In this document: positions 8,266-16,772 of the stretch, in pieces
Layout: each line of letters opens with the position of its first letter
Numbering within the stretch: position 1 is the first letter of the stretch
NCBI GenBank assembly: GCA_964404065.1
Contig: CAYOIP010000023.1
Span: 1-17,801 of the forward strand
Direction: 5' to 3'
DNA length: 17,801 nucleotides
Source: UBA7396 sp964404065
GTDB taxonomy: Bacteria; Patescibacteriota; Gracilibacteria; BD1-5; UBA6164
Translations under genes and position numbers: made by a program
The notes under the pieces: model-generated
What the model saw: only the letters and a program-made list of their open reading frames with translations
The model's database searches: none
What the model was told of the DNA's origin: nothing

Positions 8266-9837
8266 ATGAAACAAAATAATTCTCTCGATACTCCCGTTTT
8301 TCAAGATGAACTTGATTTCAAAACTTTAGAAAATATTCTAGAGTGTCTTGATCATGTCACACCAAAGAAAGTTTCAAGAAGTGAATATGTCGCAATGCAA
8401 TGAAATTTTCTAGTGGAAACTTGAGAAGATAAATTTGGAAAGAGTTATGATTTATATTTACCAGAAGATTTAGTTCATTGAGAACTTTTACACTTGATAG
8501 ACTTTTTATCAAGAAAGTTTTGACTTGAAGACTATACTCCTTACTGAAGAATTATCACAAAAACAAAAGTGATGATTTGAATGATTTTAAGATGAGTTTG
8601 AGTTGATGAGTGAGAAAAATATTTACAAGAATTAGCAGAAAAATATAGTTTATCTCCAGAGTTTATTACAAGACTCCAATCTCAAAAAGAAGGTTGAGAT
8701 AAAATGAGTTTTTCTCAAGCGAAAGAGATGATAAAATCAGTAAAATCAAGAAGAAAAAAAGATAATTATTGAAAAGTTTGAGAGAACGAAGATGATATAG
8801 TTTTATGATTTGATGAATTAAAAGAGCTTTATGGAGAAGAATTTGATTTAACTTTTTTCAGAAAATGAGTGAATATGCTCAGACTTGGAATAATGACAAT
8901 TACTCAGGCTGAGCAAAAAGCTTTGAAGAGAAGAGGAGTTTGAAAATGAGAAAAAATTTCATTTCATGTTTCAGACGATATATTAGATGAACAAGAAAGA
9001 TTACTGAGAGACAAGATATGAATTGAGGAATTAAAACAGGAGTTAAGAGAAGCGAGAAAATCTTGAAATCAAGAAAAAGTAAATGAAGTTGAGTTAAAAG
9101 CAACGAATAGAATTTTAGAAATTTTATATGAATATCCTTATCAAGATACTGAAAATAATTATTGATATCAGCCAAATAAAATAGCTGAATTTAAAGAAAT
9201 TTATTGTGTATGATTTAGTTTACTTTGACATGCATTTTTGAGTGAATTATGAATCAGACATAATTGATTAAACTGATTATGACATAGTGCATTAGAAATA
9301 TTTATTTGAGAATCTAAATATCTTTTTGACCCCAGTGAAAATAAACAATTATATAAAATATATAATAATATTAAATATGTTTACATCTGAGAAGCTAAAA
9401 AAGTATTATTATCTCAAATTTATACAAATAATTGAAATGGTTTATTTAAATCATGAATTTATAAAGAAGCAATTAAAGTTTATAATAAAGCTATCAAACT
9501 TAATCCTGAAAATACAGAAGCATATAATAATAAATGAAGCGCTCAAGAGTATTTATGAAATAGTAACGATGCAATAGAAATGTATAATGTTGCTTTAGAT
9601 ATAAATCCATATTATAATGAAGCATATAAAAATAAATGACTTTCATTATGTAATTTATGATCCAATAAAAGTTGATTAAGATATATTTATGTTTATTTTA
9701 TGTTAAATTGAACTACAAATGATACATTTGAAAGTATTTACAAAAATGAGAAAGCTCAAATCAAACAACTCATAGACTCTCAAAACTTTGAATGACTTAG
9801 ACTTTACTTACTAGAATTAGAAAAACAAGACAACTAA
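8266..9837 (+). CDS. Transglutaminase-like protein with C-terminal TPR repeats
   Basis: A 523-residue protein with no signal peptide or membrane segment. Residues 1 to about 300 match nothing I recognise; they contain several helices and a charged, probably coiled section (ERLLRDKIGIEELKQELREA). Then comes a transglutaminase-like papain-fold core: Cys314 in YCVGFSLLGHAFLSELGIRH, His340 in GLGHSALEIFIG and Asp355 in YLFDPSEN, the expected Cys-His-Asp order and context. From about 387, two clear TPR units (KEAIKVYNKAIKLNPENTEA and NDAIEMYNVALDINPYYNEA) and one degenerate repeat follow. The likely role is a cysteine protease or an amide-bond enzyme guided by TPR protein contacts; this is inference. 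It lies 62 bases downstream of the ATPase gene behind a terminator-like hairpin, and has no Shine-Dalgarno at the chosen ATG. It uses UGA-Gly heavily. Confidence 0.7.
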
Positions 9838-9872
9838 AAAATCACTCCGCAATACTGCGGAGTGATTTTTTG
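9838..9872. terminator. Strong bidirectional terminator between convergent genes
   Basis: AATCACTCCGC and GCGGAGTGATT form a perfect 11-bp GC-containing stem with loop AATACT. It is preceded by a run of A and followed by TTTTTTG, so it can terminate both the transglutaminase-TPR gene (+) and fusA (-). It is the most textbook rho-independent terminator in the window. Confidence 0.9.
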
Positions 9873-9881
9873 TTTCTCATA

Positions 9882-12023
9882 TTAATCTTCATCTTCTTCA
9901 AGTTTGAATCCTCTTTCTTCTCTAATTTTAGTAGCAACATTTGCAGGAACTTCATCATAGTGGTGGAATTCCATAGCATAAGTAGCTCTTCATTGAGAAG
10001 CAGATCTTAATTCAGTTGAGTACCCAAACATTTCAGATAATGGAATAAAAGCAGAAATAATTTTTGCTTGTCCTCTTTGTCCCATTTCTTCAATTCTACC
10101 TCTTTTTGAATTAACTTGTCCAAGTATATCTCCCATGTATTCATCAGGAGTATTGATTTCAACTTTCATGATTGGTTCAAGTAAAACAGGTTGTGCTTTT
10201 TTACAAGCAATTCTGAAAGCTTTAGAAGCAGCTATTTTAAATGCTAATTCTGAAGAGTCAACATCATGGTAAGAACCAAATGTTAATGTAGCTTTTATGT
10301 CTACCATTGGATATCCAGCTAAAATTCATCTTCCATAAGCTTCGTTTAATCATTTTTCTACTCAAGGAATATATTCTTTTGGAACAGTACCTCAAATAAT
10401 TTTATTAACGAATTTATTAGTTAATTTAATACCATCTTTATCATCAGCTTCAGCTTGCTTATATGGTTCAAAAGTAATAACAACATGTCCATATTGTCCT
10501 CTACCTCAAGATTGTTTAGCATATTTACACTCAGCATCTACTACTGTAGATCTAATAGTTTCTCTATATGCAACTTGTGGAGCACCAACATTACATTCAA
10601 CTTTAAATTCTCTTTTCATTCTATCAACAATGATATCTAAGTGTAATTCACCCATACCAGAAATGATAGTTTGATTTGTTTCAGGATTAGAAGAAACTCT
10701 AAATGAAGGATCTTCTTCAGCTAATTTATTTAATGCCATACCCATTTTTTCTTGGTCAGCTTTAGTTTTTGGTTCAACTGATATAGAAATAACTGGTTCT
10801 GGGAACTCCATAGATTCAACTAAGAATTTATCATTCATGTCACAAAGAGTATCTCAAGTTCTAGTATCTTTTAATCAGATAACAGCACCGATATGCCCTG
10901 CTTTAATTTCTTCGATTTCTTTTCTTTCGTTAGCATGCATTTGAACAAGTCTTCAAATTCTTTCTTTTTCTCCAGAAACTGGATTAAATACATAAGAACC
11001 TGATTTTAAAGTTCAAGAGTAAACTCTTACGAAAGTAATTTTTCAAACAAATGGATCAGTGGCGATTTTAAATGCTAATGCACCAAGTGGAGAATCATCA
11101 GCCATTTTAACTTTTCTAATTTCTTCTTTGTTATCTGGATTCATAGTATCAATGAAACCTCAATTAACATCAACTGGGCTTGGTAGGTATTCACAAGCAG
11201 CATCAATAACTAATTGTACTCATTTATTTTGTAAAGCTGTACCACAAACTACTGGATATAGTGCATTTGCAATTACTCATTTTCTTAAACCAGTTTTAAT
11301 TTCATCAATAGATAATTCACCTTCAGCGAAATATTTTTCCATTAATGCGTCATCTTGTTCAGCAACTTTTTCCATTAATTCAAGTCTATAGCTTTCTGCT
11401 TTATCTTTCATATCAGCAGGAATTTCAATTTCAACAATTTTTTCTCCGTTCTCTCATTCGAAAGTAAATGCTTTCATTTGTACTAAGTCAATAACTCAGT
11501 AAAAATCATTTTCTAATCATAAAGGTAATTGGATAGCAACTACTTTATTTCAAGCTAATTTTCTTTTAATTGAATCAACTGTCATATAAAAATCTCCTCA
11601 AGTTTTATCCATTTTATTTACGAAAGCAATTCTTGCTACTCCATATTTATCAGCTTGTTTCCAAACTGTTTCTGATTGAGGCTCTACTCATTGAGAACCA
11701 TCAAATACTGCAATACCTCAGTCAAGAACTCTTAGAGATCTTTCTACTTCAATAGTAAAGTCAACGTGCCCTGGAGTATCAATAATGTTGATTTGTTTAT
11801 CTTTCCAAAATGCAGTAGTTGCAGCTGAAGTAATTGTAATACCTCTTTCTTTTTCTTGTTCCATCCAGTCCATTGTTCCTTCTCAATCATGAGTTTCCCC
11901 GATTTTATGAATTCTTCAAGTATAGAATAAAATTCTTTCTGTTGTAGTAGTTTTACCCGCATCAATGTGAGCAAAAATACCTATATTTCTCACCAAGTGT
12001 AATGGTTTAGCTTCGTTTGCCAT
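9882..12023 (-). CDS. fusA: Translation elongation factor G
   Basis: A 713-residue GTPase that translocates tRNA and mRNA through the ribosome. The G domain has AHIDAGKTTTTER (P-loop ending K24-T25), the effector region RGITITSAATT, DTPGHVDF (D82) and NKMD (136-139). Later domains show SISVEPKTKADQEKM, ISGMGELHLDIIVDRMKRE and the C-terminal FGYSTELRSASQGRATYAMEF. Length is close to the usual 690-705. Glycine codons are mixed: the P-loop and DTPGH glycines use GGN, while other conserved ones (YTGR, the first Gly of LDGGIAV, SQGVEPQ) are UGA. The start ATG is 12023; upstream lies its own promoter, and the bidirectional terminator closes the transcript, so fusA appears monocistronic here rather than in a str operon with rpsL and rpsG. 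Confidence 0.98.
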
Positions 12024-12071
12024 AAATTTTTAATAACTAAATAATAAACTATTTTAAAAATAGACTGGAAG

Positions 12072-12099
12072 ATTTTATATAAAAGTACTTATAAGTCAA
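12072..12099 (-). promoter_or_regulatory. Probable promoter of fusA
   Basis: On the minus strand, -35 TTGACT (12099-12094) and -10 TAAAAT (12077-12072) are 16 bases apart. Transcription would begin around 12065, giving a leader of some 40 bases. That leader contains a small palindrome CTATTTTTAAAATAG. The promoter lies in the 91-base gap between nadK and fusA. Confidence 0.5.
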
Positions 12100-12114
12100 A
12101 AGATTTTTTGATTT

Positions 12115-12897
12115 TTAGCTTAATTTAAACCCTTGTTCTTGAAGCACTTTGTTATCCCAAATATTTATATAATTTTCTCAAATTAAGAGTTTTACAAAAT
12201 TAGAACATTTTTTTACTTTGATTTTTAATTCATTTCAATTATCTGATTTCAAAACTTCTTTTCAGTCAGTAAAAATTTCTATAAAATGTCTTCTTCAAAC
12301 ATTAGAGATTTCTACGATTTCATCGTCTTTTATCAAAATCGGAGTTTGTCATTTTGGCTTCCAAGAAGCTTTTGGAGTAATTACAAAAGCATTTAAAGTG
12401 TGTGGCAAAATCGGTCCAGATAACGAACTATTGTAACCGGTTGATCAGGCTGGAGTTGAAATGATAATTCCATCTCAAGTTATATTGATAGTTTGTTTTT
12501 GAGAAAGAGTTATATCAAGCGAAACCATTTGTCCATTTCAAGCTCTTATATCTACTTCATTCATTGCAATTGATTTTTTCTTTTTTGTTCCATCATCAAC
12601 TTCAACTTCTAAAAGAGGGTAAGTTCTCTCAATGTATTTTATATTTTTTGTGATGTATTCTTTTGGATTAAGTAAAAATCATTTATCTCAGAAATTTATT
12701 CCGAGAAATGATAAGTTTTTTTCATAATGTTCTTTAATAGCTCTAAGCATCGTTCCATCTCAACCTAAAACTAAAACTATATTTTTTCAAATACTTTTAA
12801 AAATTTCTTCTAAATTTCAAGAATTTAGAAAATCTTCTACATAAGAATCAAATTCATTTATACAAACATAATTTCAATTTATTTCTAATTGTTTCAT
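12115..12897 (-). CDS. nadK: NAD kinase
   Basis: A 260-residue ATP-dependent kinase that phosphorylates NAD to NADP. The signature GGDGT is at residues 45-49 (second Gly coded by UGA), followed by MLRAIKEHY. LSFLGINFGDKGFLLN, the conserved MNEVDIRA (N113, E114) and IIISTPAGSTGYNSSLSGP all match the family. Length is typical. It is the last gene of the cluster starting at the right edge; the gap to the preceding gene is 73 bases, of which 40 are a palindromic element. No Shine-Dalgarno is visible before ATG 12897. Confidence 0.95.
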
Positions 12898-12930
12898 AAA
12901 ATAATTTAAAACTAAATATTCTAAATTTTT

Positions 12931-12970
12931 CCCCCTCACCCTCTGGGAGAGGGGTTAAGGGGTGAGGGAC
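12931..12970. repeat. GC-rich palindromic element between two operon genes
   Basis: CCCTCACC pairs with GGTGAGGG at the outer ends, and CTCT with AGAG around GGG inside, so the element can fold into a stem. It begins directly after the stop codon of the 219-residue gene (stop at 12971-12973 on the minus strand) and lies upstream of nadK. About 30 of 36 bases match the element inside fmt (15847-15882) in the same orientation. Removing it would shrink the gene gap to a few tens of bases, in line with the rest of the cluster. Confidence 0.85.
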
Positions 12971-13630
12971 TTAAATTTTTTCAATTTTTATTTCGTTTAT
13001 TTTTTCATAAACTTGAGATAAAATAAAATCTATGTAACTATCTGATTTAGATAATGGGATATTTATATTTAACTCTTTAAAAAAGAATTGAAAAACAAGT
13101 GAAGAAAAATTTGAAAGTTGTGAATAAGAACTTTTTGATTTAAAAAGTTTTTTTATATTATCCATTTGCAAAGAAGAATATTCTATTGAAATTATGTCTA
13201 AAATATCCTCAAGCCAAAAATTTATTCTATTTTTAATGCTTTCGTCTAATTTATTATCATCAAAATCTATAACTTCAAATGTTTTTATATAATTAAAATT
13301 AATAGGATCTTTTTTTGATAACTCTCTTATTTTATCGCTTATTGGTAAGTAAATTAAAGATAAAATTCATAATATGAAATTTGAACTAAATCAGCTATCA
13401 AGGGATTTAAATAAATCATCAAGTAAAAAATCATATTTTGGATTTCTTATAATTTGCGCCAAAAACTGAGCTAAAAGTAAATCAAATTTTTTAGCTTTTT
13501 TTTCATCTTTTTGAACTCTCTTTATTCAAGCTCAGGCTTTTTTTACAGCCTCTTTAAATTTTTCAGAGACTTCCTGAGATTTTCATCAAGCATCTGATGA
13601 TTCAACTGGTGAAAAATCCTCTAATCACAT
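12971..13630 (-). CDS. Hypothetical protein (219 aa)
   Basis: A 219-residue protein that I do not recognise. It starts MGLEDFSPVESSDAGGKSQE (several Gly by UGA), continues with a Lys/Glu/Ala-rich helical stretch (EAVKKAGAGIKRVQKDEKKAK), then LLLAQFLAQIIRNPKYDFLL and a hydrophobic segment (NFILGILSLIYLPIS) that could be a buried helix or a single membrane-associated one. The C-terminal half is Ile-, Lys- and Ser-rich and ends KINEIKIEKI just before the palindromic element. It sits 6 bases after prmC and ahead of nadK in the cluster, so it is co-expressed with them. The uninterrupted UGA-Gly frame and tight spacing are good evidence that the gene is real. Confidence 0.75.
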
Positions 13631-13636
13631 AATTTT

Positions 13637-14344
13637 TTAATTAAAATTTATTTTTATTACTCTGTATATATTATTCAAATCTTTGAAATATTCAAATTTT
13701 AATCCTAAACTAGACAAATACTGTCTAGAATATTCATATTGATCAAATCAAATTTCTATGAATAAAGTTATATCACCCCCCTTCTTTCTCCCTAACATCT
13801 CCTCCCTAGCATGGGAAGAATTATTAAGAAGTTCTTTTAACTCAAATATTTGTGATATAAGTCTTTCATACATTTCAAATCAGGTTTTTTCTCATCCAAA
13901 AAGTGCTATATGAGGTTCATTTTCTAAAACTTCTTTGTCCATATTTGCAAAATCTCAATTTTTTATATATGGCAAATTTGCAGTAATTATGATATTTTTT
14001 GAATTTATTTTATATTTTTCATTTAAAAATACTTCTAACAAATCTGAATTATCTAAAATAACTTTATCTTGTAAATCATGCTTTTCTATATTAATTTTAG
14101 CTACTTCTAAAGCATCAGATGAAATATCTACTCAAAAAGCTTGAGATAAATCAAACTTAGTATTTTTTAAGATAGCTGTTAAAATAGCTCCACTTCCAGT
14201 TCAAACATCAATTAAAACAAAATTATCAAGCTTTTCTTTCAAAACTTGATAAATCATTGTTTCAGTATCATTTCTCGGAGTTAAAACTCTATTATCAACA
14301 TAAAGTGGTATAGAGAAAAATTCCTCATTAAAACTATATTTCAA
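13637..14344 (-). CDS. prmC: PrmC/HemK release-factor glutamine methyltransferase, short form
   Basis: A SAM-dependent methyltransferase that methylates the Gln of the GGQ motif in peptide chain release factors. Visible features are YVDNRVLTPRNDTE (family: IPRPETE), motif I VLIDVGTGSGAILTAI, FGVDISSDALEVA, and the catalytic NLPY in ITANLPYIKN (family NPPY). The usual N-terminal helical domain of 70-80 residues is absent: a TAA lies 5 codons upstream of the only plausible start, TTG 14344, so the protein is about 235 residues against a usual 270-290. The start overlaps the end of the ABC permease gene by 11 bases, suggesting translational coupling. A GC-rich insert (13775-13819) adds about 15 residues (SSHAREEMLGRKKGG) just before LFIEIGFDQ. 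Confidence 0.88.
13775..13819. repeat. GC-rich insert inside prmC
   Basis: A 45-base purine/pyrimidine-skewed block within AT-rich coding sequence, translated in frame as SSHAREEMLGRKKGG. It contains the imperfect tandem CTAGGGAGGAGA / TTAGGGAGAAAGA on the minus strand. PrmC homologues do not carry this in the loop before the LxxEIGxxQ strand, as far as I recall. It is a different sequence type from the elements at 12931 and 15847. Confidence 0.6.
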
Positions 14345-15095
14345 ACTTTTTTCTATTAAATATTAAAACAGTGAAAAATAATATTAAAGTTAAATATACT
14401 AAACTATATCAAATATTTAACATAAAAAAATTTATATCAAATTTTGAAAAAGTTCATATAAAATCTTTTGTATTTAATGCTTCAAATGGAGGAAATAAAA
14501 GTTGTAAGATTTTAGCTCAAACTTCTAAAAAAGTTATTTTTGTTCTTAATACTAAATCAAGAAGTAAACTGAAACTATGACTTACAAAATATATCATTAT
14601 AGACACGATTATAGTCAAAATATTTGACATAAAAGTTGATAAAAACAAAACTATTCAAACTAAAATTACAAGCTTTAAAAATATAAAAATCAAAGAAAAA
14701 AGTATTAAAATTTCTATTTCAATTCATTTAAAATATAAAACTATTAAATATAAAATTGATTGTAAAAATGTTATAAGAAATATTACGCTTGAAAATCCAA
14801 AAAATTTTCCTAAAATAAATTCATATCTTTTAATTGGTTTTGATAAGATAAGAAAAATAGTTTTTCACTCTATTTCTTTAAATAAAAGTTGGCTTCATAC
14901 AAACAAAACTCCAACTAAACCAAATATTTCTATCATTGCGATTCAGAAATCTGTCACTACCTTTTGATCTTCTCAAATAGTAAGTTTCCCTAGAGAAATA
15001 GAAAAAATAATAAATAAAAAGGCAAAAACTAAAATCAAGTACAAAAACTTGTTTCTCACAATTTCTTTAAATGTGTTTAATGCGATGTTTAACAT
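14334..15095 (-). CDS. ABC-2 type transporter permease
   Basis: A 253-residue membrane protein with about six hydrophobic segments. Residues 77-100 (GKTIFLILSKPIKRYEFILG and on) match the cytoplasmic signature of ABC-2 permeases, typically written LSRPVSRxEFLLGK, located after the second membrane helix. The N-terminus MLNIALNTFKEIVRNKFLY is the usual amphipathic lead-in. No ATPase subunit is encoded in the window, so its partner must lie elsewhere, and the substrate is unknown. The gene starts one base after the fmt stop and its end overlaps prmC. Its TAG stop at 14334-14336 and many UGA-Gly codons fit code 25. Confidence 0.75.
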
Positions 15096-15096
15096 A

Positions 15097-16083
15097 TTAC
15101 AAAAAATTATATTCTAAAAAATCTTTATTTCCGTTTACAAAATCTTTTATACTCATTTCTTTTTTTCATTCAAGTTTTACTTTATATAAAATCAAAATTC
15201 ATCATTTACACAAAATTCAAATTTCTTTTTTTCATTCATTTTCAAACTCAACAACATCTCCAAGTCTAAAATCGTCATCAAAAGTTAAATCATTTTTCTC
15301 AAAAAAACAGTCAGTTATATCAAACTTTTTTCATTTATAATAAGTATAAATCCCTGGCCAAGGAAAATAAGCTCTGAATTTATTATAGATATCTAACACG
15401 CTTTCATTTTCAAAATCTATTTTTCAATCTTCTTTCTCTATCTTTTTACAATACGTTGATTTTGAATCATCTTGTTTAATTCATTTATTTTTCCCATCAA
15501 TTATTCAATTCAAAGTATTTAAAAGTAAATCTACTCAAATATTTTCAAACTTTTTGAATATGTCTGGTGTTTTGTCTAAAATATCTATTTCAATTTCTTT
15601 AATAGACAATATATCTCACTCATCCATTCACTCTGACATATACATAATAGTCAGACCTGTTTTTTTGTCTCAATTTTTCAAACTCTCTTGAATTGGAGAG
15701 GCTCAACGATAATTTGGTAATATACTTCAGTGAATATTTATACATCAATATTTTGGAATACTCAAAATCTCAACTGGAATGATTTTTCCATAAGCAACAA
15801 CAACTATAAAATCAAGATTTAAGGATTTTAGTTTTTTAGCTAAATTCCCCTCGCCCTCGGGGAGAGGGGCTAGGGGTGAGGGCTTTAATTTTTCTGGTTG
15901 CAAAACTTCAAGTCAGTTATCTAAAGCCAATGATTTCACTGGAGTTGGTATAAGTTCTTGTTTTCTACCAAAAGGTTTATCTGGTTGAGAAACAACCAAA
16001 CTCACTTCAACTTCCTTTTTGTCTAAAATTCAAGACAAGATATTTTTAGAGAATTCTCAGGTTCAAAAAAAAGCTATTTTCAT
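15097..16083 (-). CDS. fmt: Methionyl-tRNA formyltransferase
   Basis: A 328-residue enzyme that formylates initiator Met-tRNA using 10-formyl-THF. The N-terminus reads MKIAFFGTGEFSKNILSGIL if the UGA codons are Gly; VVSQPDKPFGRKQ follows. The catalytic motif INIHGSILPNYRGASPI gives N116 and H118, and MDEGDILS gives D157, matching E. coli Fmt N106, H108 and D144 shifted by 10-13 positions. The shift is explained by a 12-residue GC-rich insert (68-79). The C-terminal domain (about 215-328) includes RAYFPWPGIYTYY. The gene begins 2 bases after the pilin gene and ends one base before the ABC permease start. It shows that this organism initiates translation with formyl-Met. Confidence 0.95.
15847..15882. 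repeat. GC-rich palindromic element inside fmt
   Basis: Exactly 36 bases (12 codons), read in frame as PSPLAPLPEGEG between LQPEKLK and NLAKKLKSLN. CCCTCGCCC and GGGTGAGGG arms, plus CTC/GAG in the middle, allow a stem. It is closely related to the element at 12931-12970. It lies in the Rossmann-like domain of Fmt, in a surface stretch before the VVVAYGKIIP strand. Confidence 0.88.
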
Positions 16084-16085
16084 AT

Positions 16086-16772
16086 TTATTTTGTTAATTC
16101 TAAATTAGTTTGTGTATTTTCATTTTCAAATGTTAATATAATTTTTTTATCTATTTTATTTCAAGAAAAATCATAAAATTCTTTTGTTTGTCCAAGTCAA
16201 TTTTTTATAACTATTCAAGTATATGAATTATTATCCTCATCTATAATAGAAGCTAAATTTATTTGCCTGTCTTCATTAATTTGCGAAAAATAATTTATAA
16301 AAATATCATTCAAAGTTCATTTTTCATTTTGAGTTTTTATGTAATAGTTTCAAATCTGGCTTACATCTAATTGCAAAGTTCAAGTTAAAAATAAATTATT
16401 TTCACTTAAAATCTTATTTTTAAAAAGTATCTTTACATTATTAGTTAATGTTTCAATTCAGGTATGATTTATTTTCAAAGTTCAAGTCCATCACAAAAAA
16501 GAAATTTCATTTAAGATATCTCTGTAATAATTATTTGTAGTGTAATAATAAAAACTTCCTGTTTGCAAATACAAACTGTAATCTGTAATCTCTTTTCAAA
16601 TATCTTTATCTAATCAAGAAGTTTTTATATTTATCAAATTTACCTCTGATAAAAGTGATTGACTATCAAGATTTTTTGAAAAGCTTGTAATTGTATAACC
16701 AGAAATAAGCAGTAAAATTGATATTACAACTACAAGTTCTATAAAAGTAAATCAAAATTTATTTTTTTTCAT
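16086..16772 (-). CDS. Type IV pilin-like protein with prepilin signal
   Basis: A 228-residue protein with a class III signal: MKKNKFG|FTFIELVVVISI. Cleavage would follow Gly7, which is coded by UGA, leaving Phe as the first and Glu as the fifth residue, as in type IV pilins and pseudopilins. A single hydrophobic helix (to about residue 29) follows, then a polar, Thr/Asn/Tyr-rich domain with no Cys, likely displayed outside. It is probably a minor pilin or pseudopilin; the exact class cannot be told. No prepilin peptidase or assembly ATPase is in the window. Its start overlaps the stop of the sugar-phosphate transferase gene by 14 bases, and fmt follows 2 bases after its end. Confidence 0.85.

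Noticed and set aside
14371..14580. Plus-strand Lys-rich open frame
   Set aside because: Antisense to the ABC-2 permease gene, which has a family signature and fits the operon.
15071..15340. Plus-strand Phe/Ser-rich open frame
   Set aside because: Antisense to the C-terminal domain of fmt.
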